Of a stretch of DNA of 64,000 nucleotides, positions 33,721 to 46,101 are shown in pieces; the stretch's first letter is position 1; the number at the start of each line of letters is the position of its first letter. The translations under genes and the position numbers were made by a program. The notes under the pieces are model-generated. The model did not search any database. It saw only the letters and a program-made list of their open reading frames with translations, and was not told the origin of the DNA. Source of the DNA: Duganella sp. SG902 (GTDB lineage: Bacteria; Pseudomonadota; Gammaproteobacteria; Burkholderiales; Burkholderiaceae_D); assembly GCF_013376005.1 (NCBI RefSeq), contig NZ_JABMJK010000005.1, positions 186,001 to 250,000 of the forward strand, written 5' to 3'.

Positions 33721-35847
33721 ATGAACACGCGCACGCGCCCTTATCGCAGGCTGCCGACACCGATCGCGGCGCTGGCCGCGGCGGTCAAAGCCCGCCTCGT
33801 CATCTATGGCGTCACCATCCGCGACAGCTTCGTCGTGCTGCTGCCGATCACCTTCGTGGGCGTGACGGCCAGCCTGCTCCTCAACCAACCGTTCCTGACG
33901 CTGCGCCAGCTGATGTCGCGAGTGCTGGGCGCCACCTGGCCGGCGGCCATCCATCACGTGATGAACGCCACCTACGGCGTGTTCGGGCTGGCGCTGGCGG
34001 TGGTGGTCAGCATCCGCCTGGCGCACCGGCTGGCGGCGGATGATGGCCGGGACGACGGCATCCAGGCCTGGGTCGGCATCGCCGCGCTCGCCAATTTCAT
34101 GCTGTGGACCGGTGTGGTCGGCTTGCCGGTCACCACCGCCCTGGCCCAGCACTCGATGTTGCAGGGCATCGGCATCGGGCTGCTGACCGCTGAACTGCTG
34201 CGCCCGCTGGCGACCGTGTGCCGGGGCGCGCCGGACTACGACAGCGAGCCGGTGTTCCACCACGCCATGCGCATGACGGCGCCCCTGGCGATACTCGGGC
34301 TGATCGTGATGCTGGCGGCGCAGGCGGTGGCCGCGCTGGCGCCGGCCGGCGCGCCGTGGCTGGCGCGGCTGGCGGCCAACATCAACCCGTGGATGGAGGC
34401 CGACTGGCTGCTCAACACCTGCGTCGTCTTGCTCAACGAGCTATGCTGGTTCGTCGGCATGCATGGCAATGTGGCGGTGGACCAGCTGGCGCATCTGCTG
34501 TTCGGCATCACCGGCGACTCCTTCCAGCAGGCGCTAAGCTGGCGCCCGCTGGTCGACACGTTCGGATTGCTGGGCGGCTCGGGCGCGGCGCTGGGCCTGG
34601 TGCTGGCCCTGTTCATCGTCGCGCGCGAAGGACCGCTGCGGCGCCTGGCGCTGATGTCGGCCCTGCCCTCCGTGTTCAACATCAGCGAACTGCTGATCTT
34701 CGGCCTGCCGATCGCGCTCAACCCGATGTTCCTCGCGCCCTTCCTGCTGGCGCCGCTGGCGCTGACCCTGATCGCGGTGGCCGCCTCGCACGCCGGGCTG
34801 GTGCCGCTGCACGACCTCACGGTGCCGTGGACCACGCCGCCGCTGCTGTCCGGCTACCTGGTCACGGGTTCCTGGCACGGCGCCGCGCTGCAGGCGCTGG
34901 GGCTGGTGGTGAGCACCCTCATCTACCTGCCCTTCGTGCGCCGCGCCGAGGCGCGCCGCCTGCGCGAACAGAAGCTCGCGTTCGACACCGCCATCGACGC
35001 CATCGTGGCGCCGGCGCAGCCGCATCTGCGCTCGGTGCTGCGCAGCGGCAAATCCGGCATGATCGCGCGCGGCCTGCTGGCCACGCTGGCGCGCGACCTC
35101 GGCACGCCGGCGGTGTCGCTGGCGTTCCAGCCCAAGCACGACCGCGACGGCGTGGCGGTGGGCGTGGAGGCGCTGTTGCGCTGGCGGCACGGCCGCTATG
35201 GCCCGGTGCGCGCCGACGCGGCGATCATGCTGGCCGAGCAAGGCGGCCTGATCGGCCGGCTCGGCGGCTGGGTGCTGGAGGAGGCCTGCGCCTGCAAGGC
35301 GCGCTGGAACGCGCAGGGGCTGTCGCACATCACCATGGCGATCAATGTCTCGCCGCTGCAGCTGGACGCGCCGGAGCTGCCGCGCCTGCTGGCGGACTGC
35401 CTGCGCCGCAACCGTCTGGCGCCCGGCGAGATTCAGCTCGAGGTCACCGAGAGCCAGGCCATTCCGGCCCACGAGATGGTGGACAGCAACCTGGCGGCGA
35501 TCGTCAGCATGGGGGTGTCGCTGGCGATGGACGATTTCGGCATGGGGTATTCCTCGCTGCTGCACATGCGCCGCTTCCCCATCCACGCGATCAAGATCGA
35601 CGGCTCGCTGACACGGGACGTGCTGACCAACAGCATCAGCCGCGACATTATCCACAGCATCGCCTCGCTGGGCACGGCGCGCGCGGTCGAGGTGGTGGCC
35701 GAGTTCGTGGAAACGGCCGAGCAGCGCGACGCGCTGCTGGCCCTGGGCTGCGAGGTGTTCCAGGGCTACCTGTACAGCCCGCCGCTGGCGGCCGACGACT
35801 GCGCGCGCTACCTGACGCGCCACGGCGCCGTCGCGCGCCGCGCATAA
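33721..35847 (+). CDS. PTS EIIC-like membrane domain fused to an EAL phosphodiesterase
   Basis: A 708-residue fusion. Residues 30-410 resemble a lactose/chitobiose-type PTS EIIC: WFVGMHG (243-249), SELLIFGLPIALNP (322-335, where transporters have NEP and here have SEL, keeping Glu323), and TGSWHGAALQALGL near the end. Residues 450-700 are an EAL domain with VEALLRW (Glu483), INVSPLQL, EVTESQ, MDDFGMGYSSL, IKIDGSL, AEFVET and FQGYLYSPPL, so catalytic residues look complete. No EIIA or EIIB domain is present. It may be a sugar-sensing c-di-GMP phosphodiesterase. Confidence 0.88.
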   Translation: MNTRTRPYRRLPTPIAALAAAVKARLVIYGVTIRDSFVVLLPITFVGVTASLLLNQPFLTLRQLMSRVLGATWPAAIHHVMNATYGVFGLALAVVVSIRLAHRLAADDGRDDGIQAWVGIAALANFMLWTGVVGLPVTTALAQHSMLQGIGIGLLTAELLRPLATVCRGAPDYDSEPVFHHAMRMTAPLAILGLIVMLAAQAVAALAPAGAPWLARLAANINPWMEADWLLNTCVVLLNELCWFVGMHGNVAVDQLAHLLFGITGDSFQQALSWRPLVDTFGLLGGSGAALGLVLALFIVAREGPLRRLALMSALPSVFNISELLIFGLPIALNPMFLAPFLLAPLALTLIAVAASHAGLVPLHDLTVPWTTPPLLSGYLVTGSWHGAALQALGLVVSTLIYLPFVRRAEARRLREQKLAFDTAIDAIVAPAQPHLRSVLRSGKSGMIARGLLATLARDLGTPAVSLAFQPKHDRDGVAVGVEALLRWRHGRYGPVRADAAIMLAEQGGLIGRLGGWVLEEACACKARWNAQGLSHITMAINVSPLQLDAPELPRLLADCLRRNRLAPGEIQLEVTESQAIPAHEMVDSNLAAIVSMGVSLAMDDFGMGYSSLLHMRRFPIHAIKIDGSLTRDVLTNSISRDIIHSIASLGTARAVEVVAEFVETAEQRDALLALGCEVFQGYLYSPPLAADDCARYLTRHGAVARRA

Positions 35848-35874
35848 AAAAAGGCAGCCTGGGCTGCCTTTTTG
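35845..35874. terminator. Bidirectional intrinsic terminator
   Basis: An A-run, a GGCAGC / GCTGCC stem with a CTGG loop (35853-35868) and a T-run lie between the EAL gene (stop 35847) and atpC (stop 35895). It can end transcription from both sides. Confidence 0.85.
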
Positions 35875-35894
35875 CTTGATGCTGCGTGCGTTGC

Positions 35895-36323
35895 TTAGTG
35901 CTTGGCGACTTGACGCAGCTTGGCGATCGCCGCCAGCTGGCCGATGGCCGCCGCCAGTTCGGCTTGCGCTTTCGCGTAGTCGATGCCCGAGCTGTTGTTG
36001 GCCAGCGCTTCCTCGGCGCGTTTCTTGGCCGCGACCGCTTTGGCCTCGTCCAGATCCTTGCCGCGAATCGCGGTGTCCGCCAGCACCGTCACCGCGCCTG
36101 GCTGCACTTCCAGCAGGCCGCCGGCGACGAAGACGAACTCCTCCTCGGACTGGCCTGGAACCTGGATGCGCACCGCGCCCGGACGGATGCGAGTGATCAG
36201 CGGCGTGTGCTTGGGATAGATGCCCAGCTCGCCCTGCTCACCCGGCAACGCGACGAATTCGGCCTCGCCGGAGTAGATCAACTCCTCGGCGGAAACCACG
36301 TCAACGTGAATAGTGTTTGCCAT
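35895..36323 (-). CDS. atpC: F1Fo ATP synthase subunit epsilon
   Basis: The last gene of the operon, 142 residues. An N-terminal beta sandwich ([35 protein letters not shown]) and a C-terminal helical pair fit the epsilon subunit, which modulates ATPase activity from the central stalk. A bidirectional terminator follows. Confidence 0.96.
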   Translation of the reverse strand: MANTIHVDVVSAEELIYSGEAEFVALPGEQGELGIYPKHTPLITRIRPGAVRIQVPGQSEEEFVFVAGGLLEVQPGAVTVLADTAIRGKDLDEAKAVAAKKRAEEALANNSSGIDYAKAQAELAAAIGQLAAIAKLRQVAKH

Positions 36324-36381
36324 GTGTGTCCTATCGGGTGGAACGGCCCCATCTCACGACGGGGCCGAACAACTCAAGCAA

Positions 36382-37812
<1,431 letters not shown>

Positions 37813-38688
37813 TTAAACCGCTGCCGCACCGGCGACGATTTCGGAGAGTTCTTTGGTAATCGCGGCCTGGCGGGTCTTGTTGTAGATCAGCTTCAGTTCG
37901 CCGATCACATTGCCGGCGTTGTCGCTTGCCGCCTTCATCGCCACCATGCGCGCCGATTGCTCGGACGCCAGGTTTTCCGCGACCGACTGGTACACCAGCG
38001 CTTCTACATAGCGCTCCAGCAGTTCATCGATGACAGTCGCCGCGTCTGGCTCGTAGATGTAATCCCAGTTGTGATTACCCGCGTCAGCCTGTTTCTTCGC
38101 GGCCGGCAGCGGCAGCAGCTGCTCCACCACCGGTTCCTGTTTCATCGTGTTGATGAACTTGGTGTAGCACAGGTAAACCGCATCCACCTCGCCATTCTGG
38201 AACTTTTCCAGCATTACTTTGACGGGGCCGATCAGTTTTTCCAGGTGCGGGGTGTCGCCGATCTGGGTCACTTGCGCAACCACGGGAACGCCGACGCGAT
38301 TCAGGAAACCCAAACCTTTGTTACCAATCGCCACCGCGGCAATCTTGTTGCCGGCGGCTTCCAGCTCACGCGTTTTGTTGGTCACCAGACGCAGCACGTT
38401 GGTGTTCATGCCGCCGCACAGACCCTTGTCGGTCGTGACGACGATGAAACCCAGCGCCTTGGCCTCGTTCTTGGCTTCATCGGCCAGGAACGGGTGCGTG
38501 TATTCTGGATTTGCGTTAGCCAGATTAGCAGCGATGTTACGAATCTTCTCACTGTAGGGACGGGCGGCGCGCATGCGATCCTGCGCTTTGCGCATTTTCG
38601 ATGCGGCGACCATTTCCATCGCCTTGGTGATCTTCTTCGTATTTTCTACGCTCTTGATCTTGCCACGTATCTCTTTGCCTACTGCCAT
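37813..38688 (-). CDS. atpG: F1Fo ATP synthase subunit gamma
   Basis: A 291-residue central-stalk subunit. The ends are helical: [35 protein letters not shown] at the front and [31 protein letters not shown] at the back, the pattern that rotates inside the alpha3beta3 ring. Confidence 0.97.
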   Translation of the reverse strand: MAVGKEIRGKIKSVENTKKITKAMEMVAASKMRKAQDRMRAARPYSEKIRNIAANLANANPEYTHPFLADEAKNEAKALGFIVVTTDKGLCGGMNTNVLRLVTNKTRELEAAGNKIAAVAIGNKGLGFLNRVGVPVVAQVTQIGDTPHLEKLIGPVKVMLEKFQNGEVDAVYLCYTKFINTMKQEPVVEQLLPLPAAKKQADAGNHNWDYIYEPDAATVIDELLERYVEALVYQSVAENLASEQSARMVAMKAASDNAGNVIGELKLIYNKTRQAAITKELSEIVAGAAAV

Positions 38689-38740
38689 GAGTCCTTACTC
38701 CTTCTGCGCTGAAGGCGACTCCGGGGAGCCGCCAAGCATC

Positions 38741-40282
38741 TTAAAATGCGCCGGATTTCTTGAAGTCGGCGATGGCAGCGGACAGGGCGGCTTCGCCATC
38801 CTTGTCCAGTTGCTTCGACGATTCAATCTTCGACAGCAGGTCAGCTTGTTTGGTCTTCAGGTACGCGTGCAGGCCGGCTTCGAAAGGCAGTACTTTCTTG
38901 ACTTCGACGTCGTCCAGGTAGCCCTTGTTCACTGCGAACAGCGAAGCGGCCATCAGCGAGATCGACAGTGGCGAGTACTGCTTCTGTTTCAGCAGTTCGG
39001 TCACGCGGGCGCCGCGGTCCAGCTGCTTGCGCGTCGATTCGTCCAGGTCCGAGGCGAACTGCGCGAACGCGGCCAGCTCACGGTACTGCGCCAGGTCGGT
39101 ACGGATACCGCCCGACAGGTTTTTGATGACCTTGGTCTGAGCGGCGCCACCAACGCGCGACACCGAGATACCGGCGTTGATCGCGGGACGGATACCGGCG
39201 TTGAACAGCGAGGTTTCCAGGAAGATCTGGCCGTCGGTAATCGAAATCACGTTGGTTGGAACGAAGGCCGAAACGTCGCCGGCCTGGGTTTCGATGATCG
39301 GCAGCGCGGTCAGGGAACCGGTCTTGCCTTTGACTTCACCTTTGGTGAAGGCTTCGACGTAGTCGGCGTTCACGCGGGCCGCGCGTTCCAGCAGACGGCT
39401 GTGCAGGTAGAACACGTCGCCCGGGTAAGCTTCGCGGCCTGGCGGGCGGCGCAGCAGCAGCGAGATCTGGCGGTAGGCAACTGCTTGCTTCGACAGGTCA
39501 TCGTAGACGATCAGGGCGTCTTCGCCGCGGTCGCGGAAGTATTCGCCCATGGTGCAGCCCGAGTAGGCCGAGATGTACTGCATGGCGGCCGATTCCGACG
39601 CCGAGGCGGCCACCACGATGGTGTACTCCAGCGCGCCGTGCTCTTCCAGCGAGCGCACGATGTTCTTGATGGTCGAGGCTTTCTGGCCGATTGCAACGTA
39701 GATGCAAGTCATGCCTTGGCCTTTTTGGTTGATGATCGCATCAACCGCAACCGCCGACTTACCGGTCTGGCGGTCGCCAATGATCAGCTCACGCTGGCCA
39801 CGGCCGATCGGCACCATCGCGTCGATCGATTTCAGGCCGGTCTGCATCGGCTGCGAGACGGACTCGCGGGCGATCACGCCCGGGGCGATCTTCTCGATTG
39901 GCGAGGTCAGCTTGGTGTCGATCGCGCCCTTGCCGTCGATCGGCTGGCCCAGCGCGTTGACCACGCGGCCACGCAGCTCGGGACCGACCGGCACTTCCAG
40001 GATGCGGCCGGTGGTTTTGACGGTGTCGCCTTCCGAGATGTGCTCGTAGGCGCCCAGAATCACGGCGCCGACCGAGTCGCGCTCCAGATTCATGGCCAGG
40101 CCGAAGGTGTTGCCTGGGAATTCCAGCATCTCGCCCTGCATCACTTCCGACAGGCCGTGAATGCGGACGATACCGTCGGCCACGGAGATCACCGTGCCTT
40201 GGTTACGTACTTCAGCGCCACCATCAAGGCCTTGGATACGGCTCTTGATCAGCTCGCTGATTTCAGATGGGTTGAGTTGCAT
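38741..40282 (-). CDS. atpA: F1Fo ATP synthase subunit alpha
   Basis: A 513-residue non-catalytic nucleotide-binding F1 subunit. The P-loop is [10 protein letters not shown], with [44 protein letters not shown] carrying the arginine finger region. Normal length. Together with beta it forms the F1 hexamer. Confidence 0.98.
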   Translation of the reverse strand: MQLNPSEISELIKSRIQGLDGGAEVRNQGTVISVADGIVRIHGLSEVMQGEMLEFPGNTFGLAMNLERDSVGAVILGAYEHISEGDTVKTTGRILEVPVGPELRGRVVNALGQPIDGKGAIDTKLTSPIEKIAPGVIARESVSQPMQTGLKSIDAMVPIGRGQRELIIGDRQTGKSAVAVDAIINQKGQGMTCIYVAIGQKASTIKNIVRSLEEHGALEYTIVVAASASESAAMQYISAYSGCTMGEYFRDRGEDALIVYDDLSKQAVAYRQISLLLRRPPGREAYPGDVFYLHSRLLERAARVNADYVEAFTKGEVKGKTGSLTALPIIETQAGDVSAFVPTNVISITDGQIFLETSLFNAGIRPAINAGISVSRVGGAAQTKVIKNLSGGIRTDLAQYRELAAFAQFASDLDESTRKQLDRGARVTELLKQKQYSPLSISLMAASLFAVNKGYLDDVEVKKVLPFEAGLHAYLKTKQADLLSKIESSKQLDKDGEAALSAAIADFKKSGAF

Positions 40283-40351
40283 ACTAACTCCTAAAAGTGT
40301 TTCTCTCAGCTTGCGCGAGATGAAGAATCTGTTCTAAGCGGGTCAGCTCTC

Positions 40352-40897
40352 TTAAGCGACCAGTGCAACACGCATTTGCTGCAGCTTGGCGCGGACCGAA
40401 GTGTCCAGCACTTCATCGCCAACGACCACGCGCACGCCACCGATCAGCGCTGGATCCACGGTCACGACCGGGTTCAGCTTGCGGCTGAATTTCTTTTCCA
40501 GCGTAGCGACCAGCTCGCTTACTTGAGCGGCGCTCAGCTCGAAGGCACTGGTGATGGCGGCGTCCGCGGCGCCTTCCACGGCGTTCTTCAACGCCTGGAA
40601 CTGCGCGCCGATTTCCGGCAGCAGACTGATACGGCCATTTTCCACCAGCATGGACAGGAAGTTTTTCGCTTCCGTGTTCAGCGGCGATTTCACCAGAGCC
40701 GTGATGGCGGCGACGATATCGCTGGCCGACGCTTTCGGGTTGCGGGCGAATGCTTGCACCTCGGGGTGGGCACCGATCTGGGCCAGTTCGGCCACCAGTT
40801 CGGACCACGCCGCGAGGGTGAACGATTCCTTACCTGCTTGGGCTACGCGGAACAGAGCTTCCGCGTAGGGACGGGCGACGGTTGCGTTTTCTGCCAT
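40352..40897 (-). CDS. atpH: F1Fo ATP synthase subunit delta
   Basis: A 181-residue peripheral-stalk subunit (OSCP-like) beginning [20 protein letters not shown], the family signature, and ending with [20 protein letters not shown]. It starts two bases after atpF ends, indicating coupling. Confidence 0.96.
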   Translation of the reverse strand: MAENATVARPYAEALFRVAQAGKESFTLAAWSELVAELAQIGAHPEVQAFARNPKASASDIVAAITALVKSPLNTEAKNFLSMLVENGRISLLPEIGAQFQALKNAVEGAADAAITSAFELSAAQVSELVATLEKKFSRKLNPVVTVDPALIGGVRVVVGDEVLDTSVRAKLQQMRVALVA

Positions 40898-40899
40898 GA

Positions 40900-41370
40900 T
40901 TACAGCTCGACAGACAGGCGCGACAACAGTTCGGCGTGGGCCGAGGCGTTGACTTCGCGCTTGAGGATTTGCTCGGCGCCCTTCACAGCCAGGTCAGCCA
41001 CCTGAGCGCGCAGCGCTTCACGCGCCTTGGCCAGTTGCTGCTCGGCTTCGGCCTTGGCTTGCGCAATGATGCGGTCCGCTTCAGCTTGTGCATTCGCTTT
41101 GATTTCTTCCGCGACCAGTTGCGCGCGCTTTTCAGCGTCGGCAACGCGTTGCGAAGCTTCCTCGCGTGCACCGGCCAGGGCTTCGCTGGCGCGCTTCTCA
41201 GCGACGATCATGGCTTGCTGGCCTTGGTCGGCCGCAGCCAGACCATCAGCGATACGCTTGGCACGCTCATCCAACGCTGCGTTCAGCGATGGAAATACGA
41301 ACTTCATCGAAACCCAGACCAACACCGCGAAGGTGATCATCTGGCCGATGAGAGACATATTGATGTCCAT
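40900..41370 (-). CDS. atpF: F1Fo ATP synthase subunit b
   Basis: A 156-residue peripheral-stalk subunit. One N-terminal transmembrane helix ([21 protein letters not shown]) is followed by a long charged helix that dimerises along the stator. Confidence 0.96.
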   Translation of the reverse strand: MDINMSLIGQMITFAVLVWVSMKFVFPSLNAALDERAKRIADGLAAADQGQQAMIVAEKRASEALAGAREEASQRVADAEKRAQLVAEEIKANAQAEADRIIAQAKAEAEQQLAKAREALRAQVADLAVKGAEQILKREVNASAHAELLSRLSVEL

Positions 41371-41412
41371 ACCTTTGCTCCTAACTAAAAGTTTCTCCTA
41401 GGGTGGAGCAGA

Positions 41413-41709
<297 letters not shown>

Positions 41710-41753
41710 TTAAAAAAGACTACAGATACTAAAAAGTTAAAAACGATTATTGC

Positions 41754-42569
<816 letters not shown>

Positions 42570-42935
42570 TTAAATTGCGAGCAATGCCAGCCAATAGGCG
42601 AAGGTTGACACCGCGAAACCCAAGATCAGCCATAACCATGAGGCCGACTGAAACAACAGCAGTGCCAACACGAACAGCACTGCCGTGATAAATATCTTCG
42701 TCACTTCGGCGCGCACATGCGCGCGGAAAGCTTTTTTGGCGTCATTTGTTCCGCCCGCAACAATCATCGCGTACATCAGACTCCCGATGACTGCGATTGC
42801 TCCGCCATAGGCGGCCGACCAAGCTTTGATTACTCCACCTATGTTCCAGGTGAGCAAGGCGAATCCAGTGGCGATGGCCAACTGGAGGGCGACGACTCGG
42901 AACACCGGCTTGGAGATGCTCGTGGAACTACTCAC
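42570..42935 (-). CDS. atpI: ATP synthase assembly subunit I
   Basis: A 121-residue membrane protein with four hydrophobic segments and a GTG start preceded by a GGAGG ribosome-binding site. It begins the atp operon and helps c-ring assembly in other bacteria. Sequence conservation of this family is low; position supports the name. Confidence 0.88.
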   Translation of the reverse strand: MSSSTSISKPVFRVVALQLAIATGFALLTWNIGGVIKAWSAAYGGAIAVIGSLMYAMIVAGGTNDAKKAFRAHVRAEVTKIFITAVLFVLALLLFQSASWLWLILGFAVSTFAYWLALLAI

Positions 42936-42979
42936 TGCCGAGCCTCCCTTAAAAGCCGATTAAACCCCAAAGACGCGTG

Positions 42980-43009
42980 ATTATATGTGTCTTTCCTGTA
43001 TCACGTCAA
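42980..43009 (-). promoter_or_regulatory. Sigma70-like promoter of the atp operon
   Basis: Read on the minus strand: -35 TTGACG (43009-43004), an 18-base spacer and -10 TATAAT (42985-42980), about 45 bases before the atpI start. The -10 is a perfect consensus hexamer. Confidence 0.7.
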
Positions 43010-43010
43010 A

Positions 43011-43086
43011 CATGGTGCACCGCAACACGGCATTTGGTGCACGAAAGCGACGCTTTTAGAAACATTTCCGTGCGCTTTGCACCATG
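43011..43086. promoter_or_regulatory. GGTGCAC sites upstream of the atp promoter
   Basis: GGTGCAC occurs at 43014-43020 and 43036-43042, a spacing of 22 bases, just upstream of the -35. CATGGTGCA (43011-43019) and TGCACCATG (43078-43086) form a 9-bp inverted pair. These could be activator or repressor sites; no known regulator is recognised. Confidence 0.35.
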
Positions 43087-43118
43087 ATGCAGCGAGTTAG
43101 CCGTTTGCCAGGTCGGGC

Positions 43119-45230
43119 CTACAGGGCGCACAAGCCGGCGATCGCGGCCGAGATTTTGGCGGGGTAGGCCGCCATGTCCGCGCGGCTGTCCACCGAGGCC
43201 AGCAACGACCGTCCCGCTGCGACCGCTTCATTGGTCGAATAGCAATCACGGCGCTGCGGCGTGTTGAGGCTGGCCGTGAAGGCGCCCGCCACCGCCGCTT
43301 TCCTGTTTGCCGCGGCGGCATCCATGCGGCCCTGGACGCTGGCGTCGGCCAGGCCCGCGGCATGGATCGCCAGCACCGCCCTGCTCTTCTCCAGGCCGGA
43401 GTAATTGATGTTGTCGGCCCAGTACTTGAGACCATCGGCATCGGCCTCGCGATGGAACAGCTGAGCGTAAATCTGTCGCACATACTCGTTAACGCGGTCG
43501 GGCGTATAGAGTTGCCGGAAAGCGCCGCTCTGATACAGGCCGTCCACCATCTGGCGCAGCGCCGGCTCGGTGTCGTAAGCCCGGTCCAAGGCGGCCAACG
43601 TTGGCTGCAGCACCAAGCCCCGGCTGCGCATGTCGGCGGCAAGATCAGTCAACTGGCCGGCAAATCCGTCTAGCCCGCCCGGATCGGCGGGGAAGCCGAC
43701 ATAGGCCAGATAGAGCTGCTGCACCACCGGATACCACAGACGGCGCTGCACCAGCTGCCCGGCCGGCTTGAGCAGGCCATCCGGCGTGATCACCGAAAAA
43801 CCTTGCTGGTTGGGGCTGGGCGAAAGCGACCACAGCATGAAACCGCGGTCGGCCACGGTCAGGCCGTTGAGGAAGCGTTCGTAAAACGCCTGATTGAACT
43901 GGTCGTCTGGATCGGCGCTGCCGAATTCACCGATCACCAGTGGCATGGCGCTGCCGTACTCGCGGCTCATCTCGCGCAGCGCGGCCGCCTGCACAAAATT
44001 GACCTGTTGCAGGCTGGTGCTGTCGCGACTGCTGGCGCCGATATATAAATGTGGGCTGGCAAAGGACGAAATGTCTTTCCAGTATTTGAGCAGCGGGGTC
44101 TGCGCCTCGCCCACCGTGGTCGGGTGGACGGCATCGTTGCTGCGCACCAGGTTGTACATGGAATCGACCGCGCGCACGACCGAAGCATAGTCCTGGTCCG
44201 AGTGCATGCAGTCGAACGCCACCGCGTTCCACAGCGGTTCATTCATGATGTCCCACGCCAGCAGCGCGCGGTGGTTCCTGAAGCGCTTGATCAGTGCATC
44301 GGCGCTGTCGCGCACATCGACGAAGCCCTTCTTCCAGTAGCAGTTGGCGTCGTACTTGGTGTAGCCGTCCAGTACCAGAATCACCTTCAGGCCTGCCGCG
44401 TCGGCCTTGTCCATAAAACCTTGCACCTTGGTGATAACCTGCCGGGCCAGCACCGCGCTGTCGCTCTCCGCGCCCCACTCTCTCTTGGCCGGATCGGCGC
44501 ACACATACTGATAGCGCGCATTGTCAGGCATCCAGTCGGACGGTGCGCCCGGGGTTTTCGGCGGCAAGATCACGGCCATGCGCAATACGTTGAGGCCCAT
44601 GCCAACGGCATTGCTGATGATGGTGTCGACGTCCGCGCCTTCCGGCAGCCAGGCTGTGTGGTCGCACAGGCGGTTGTCTTCAAAGGTTTGCATCAGCACA
44701 TTGGCGCCGCGGAAATTGGCGTTGCTGAAGGCAAGCGGGTCAACCGCTACCGGCGGCGCGATCGGCGGCGCCAGCGAGCGGACTGCCGGCGCGTTGTAGG
44801 TCTCCACCAGGGTGGTCACGCCCGGGTCAAGCCATTCGACGCCTTCCTGCACCAGGCCCCACTGGAAATGACAGCCCACCACCTGTGAATAACTGGTGGC
44901 GTCGCAATAGCGCGGCTCGCGCACGGCGACGTCGAAGCTAAAGGTGTACACCGCGCCCGGCGCAACCTCCACCCCGGCCGGCAAGTCGACCCGACCGAAT
45001 CCCCAGCGCCAGTTATCTCCCGGATTCTGGGCGCCAAGGCGATACTGGCCGCTGGTCCACCTGGTGGTGCCGGTATTCTTATAGGTGACGGAAACGGTAT
45101 AGGTCTGCCCCAGTTGCATGGTGTGGGGCACGCTCTGGGAAATAAACGTGGCGCCGGCCGCAGCCATGGCGCCACTATGCAGCAACAGCGCCGCAATTCC
45201 CGCGCAGAACACCTTCCACGGCTTACGCAC
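43119..45230 (-). CDS. Secreted GH5-type glycoside hydrolase with DUF4214-like C-terminal domain
   Basis: A 703-residue exported protein with a GTG start and signal peptide (MRKPWKVFCAGIAALLLHSGAMA). Residues 27-150 form an Ig-like NBR1/immunoglobulin-type fold. Residues 170-500 are a GH5-like TIM barrel with the acid/base Glu331 in IMNEPLW and the nucleophile Glu435 in VIGEFGSAD. Residues about 505-660 resemble the DUF4214 domain (QLYLAYVGFPADPGGLDG and YAQLFHREADADGLKYWADN). It overlaps the parB stop by eight bases and sits between parB and atpI, where core genomes usually have no gene. Substrate may be a mannan, glucan or similar. Confidence 0.82.
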   Translation of the reverse strand: MRKPWKVFCAGIAALLLHSGAMAAAGATFISQSVPHTMQLGQTYTVSVTYKNTGTTRWTSGQYRLGAQNPGDNWRWGFGRVDLPAGVEVAPGAVYTFSFDVAVREPRYCDATSYSQVVGCHFQWGLVQEGVEWLDPGVTTLVETYNAPAVRSLAPPIAPPVAVDPLAFSNANFRGANVLMQTFEDNRLCDHTAWLPEGADVDTIISNAVGMGLNVLRMAVILPPKTPGAPSDWMPDNARYQYVCADPAKREWGAESDSAVLARQVITKVQGFMDKADAAGLKVILVLDGYTKYDANCYWKKGFVDVRDSADALIKRFRNHRALLAWDIMNEPLWNAVAFDCMHSDQDYASVVRAVDSMYNLVRSNDAVHPTTVGEAQTPLLKYWKDISSFASPHLYIGASSRDSTSLQQVNFVQAAALREMSREYGSAMPLVIGEFGSADPDDQFNQAFYERFLNGLTVADRGFMLWSLSPSPNQQGFSVITPDGLLKPAGQLVQRRLWYPVVQQLYLAYVGFPADPGGLDGFAGQLTDLAADMRSRGLVLQPTLAALDRAYDTEPALRQMVDGLYQSGAFRQLYTPDRVNEYVRQIYAQLFHREADADGLKYWADNINYSGLEKSRAVLAIHAAGLADASVQGRMDAAAANRKAAVAGAFTASLNTPQRRDCYSTNEAVAAGRSLLASVDSRADMAAYPAKISAAIAGLCAL

Positions 45231-46092
45231 GCAGGCGGGCCAGTACGCCGTCGAGGACGTCGAGGTCGGCGAAGTCGATGATCATCTGGCCGCGGCCTTT
45301 AGGTCCCATCTTGAACACCACCGGCGTGGCCAGGGTGTCGGACAGTTCCTCTTCCAGGCGGACAATGTCGCCCGACTTTTCCTTGACGCGCGCCTCCTTG
45401 GGCGCGGCCTTCAGTTCTTCCACCGTTTTGGCCACCAGCTTCTCGGTCTCGCGCACCGACAAACGCTTGGCCACCACCATATTGGCCAGGTTGATCTGGG
45501 TGGCGGCGTCCACCGCCAGCAGCGCGCGCGCGTGACCCATGTCGATGTCGCCGGCCATCAGCATGGTTTGCACCGGCGACGCCAGATTCATCAGGCGCAG
45601 CAGGTTGGACACCGCGCTGCGCGATCGGCCGACCGCGTTGGCGGCCTGCTCGTGGGTGAAGCTGAAGTCGGTGATCAGGCGGTGGATGCCCTGCGCTTCC
45701 TCCAGCGGATTGAGATCCTCGCGCTGCATGTTCTCGATCAGCGCCATGGCGGCGGCGGCCTGGTCGTCTACATCACGCACCAAAACGGGGAGCACTTCCA
45801 GTCCGGCCAATTGCGCAGCGCGGAAACGGCGCTCGCCGGCGATGATCTCGTATTTGTCCTTGCCGACCGGGCGCACCAGGATAGGCTGCATGATGCCCTG
45901 GGTCTTGATCGAGGCGGCCAGTTCCTGCAGGCCGCCCTCGTCCATGCGGGTACGCGGCTGGTATTTACCGGCCTGCATCTGCGTGACCTTCAGTTCGGAC
46001 GGCGTGTTGGCGTCCGCGGTGGTGATGTCGCCGTCGCCGCCAAGCAGCGCTTCCAGGCCGCGACCCAGGCCTTTGAGTTTTTTGGTTGCCAT
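45223..46092 (-). CDS. parB: Chromosome partitioning protein ParB
   Basis: A 289-residue ParB (Spo0J) protein. The ParB/Srx CTP-binding part holds GERRFRAAQLAGL; the helix-turn-helix is FTHEQAANAVGRSRSAVSNLLRLMNL; the C terminus supports dimerisation. It binds parS, and two perfect sites lie at 49636 and 49693 upstream of the same gene cluster. It begins nine bases after parA and overlaps the GH5 gene start. Confidence 0.96.
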   Translation of the reverse strand: MATKKLKGLGRGLEALLGGDGDITTADANTPSELKVTQMQAGKYQPRTRMDEGGLQELAASIKTQGIMQPILVRPVGKDKYEIIAGERRFRAAQLAGLEVLPVLVRDVDDQAAAAMALIENMQREDLNPLEEAQGIHRLITDFSFTHEQAANAVGRSRSAVSNLLRLMNLASPVQTMLMAGDIDMGHARALLAVDAATQINLANMVVAKRLSVRETEKLVAKTVEELKAAPKEARVKEKSGDIVRLEEELSDTLATPVVFKMGPKGRGQMIIDFADLDVLDGVLARLRA

Positions 46093-46101
46093 GTGATTGC
46101 C

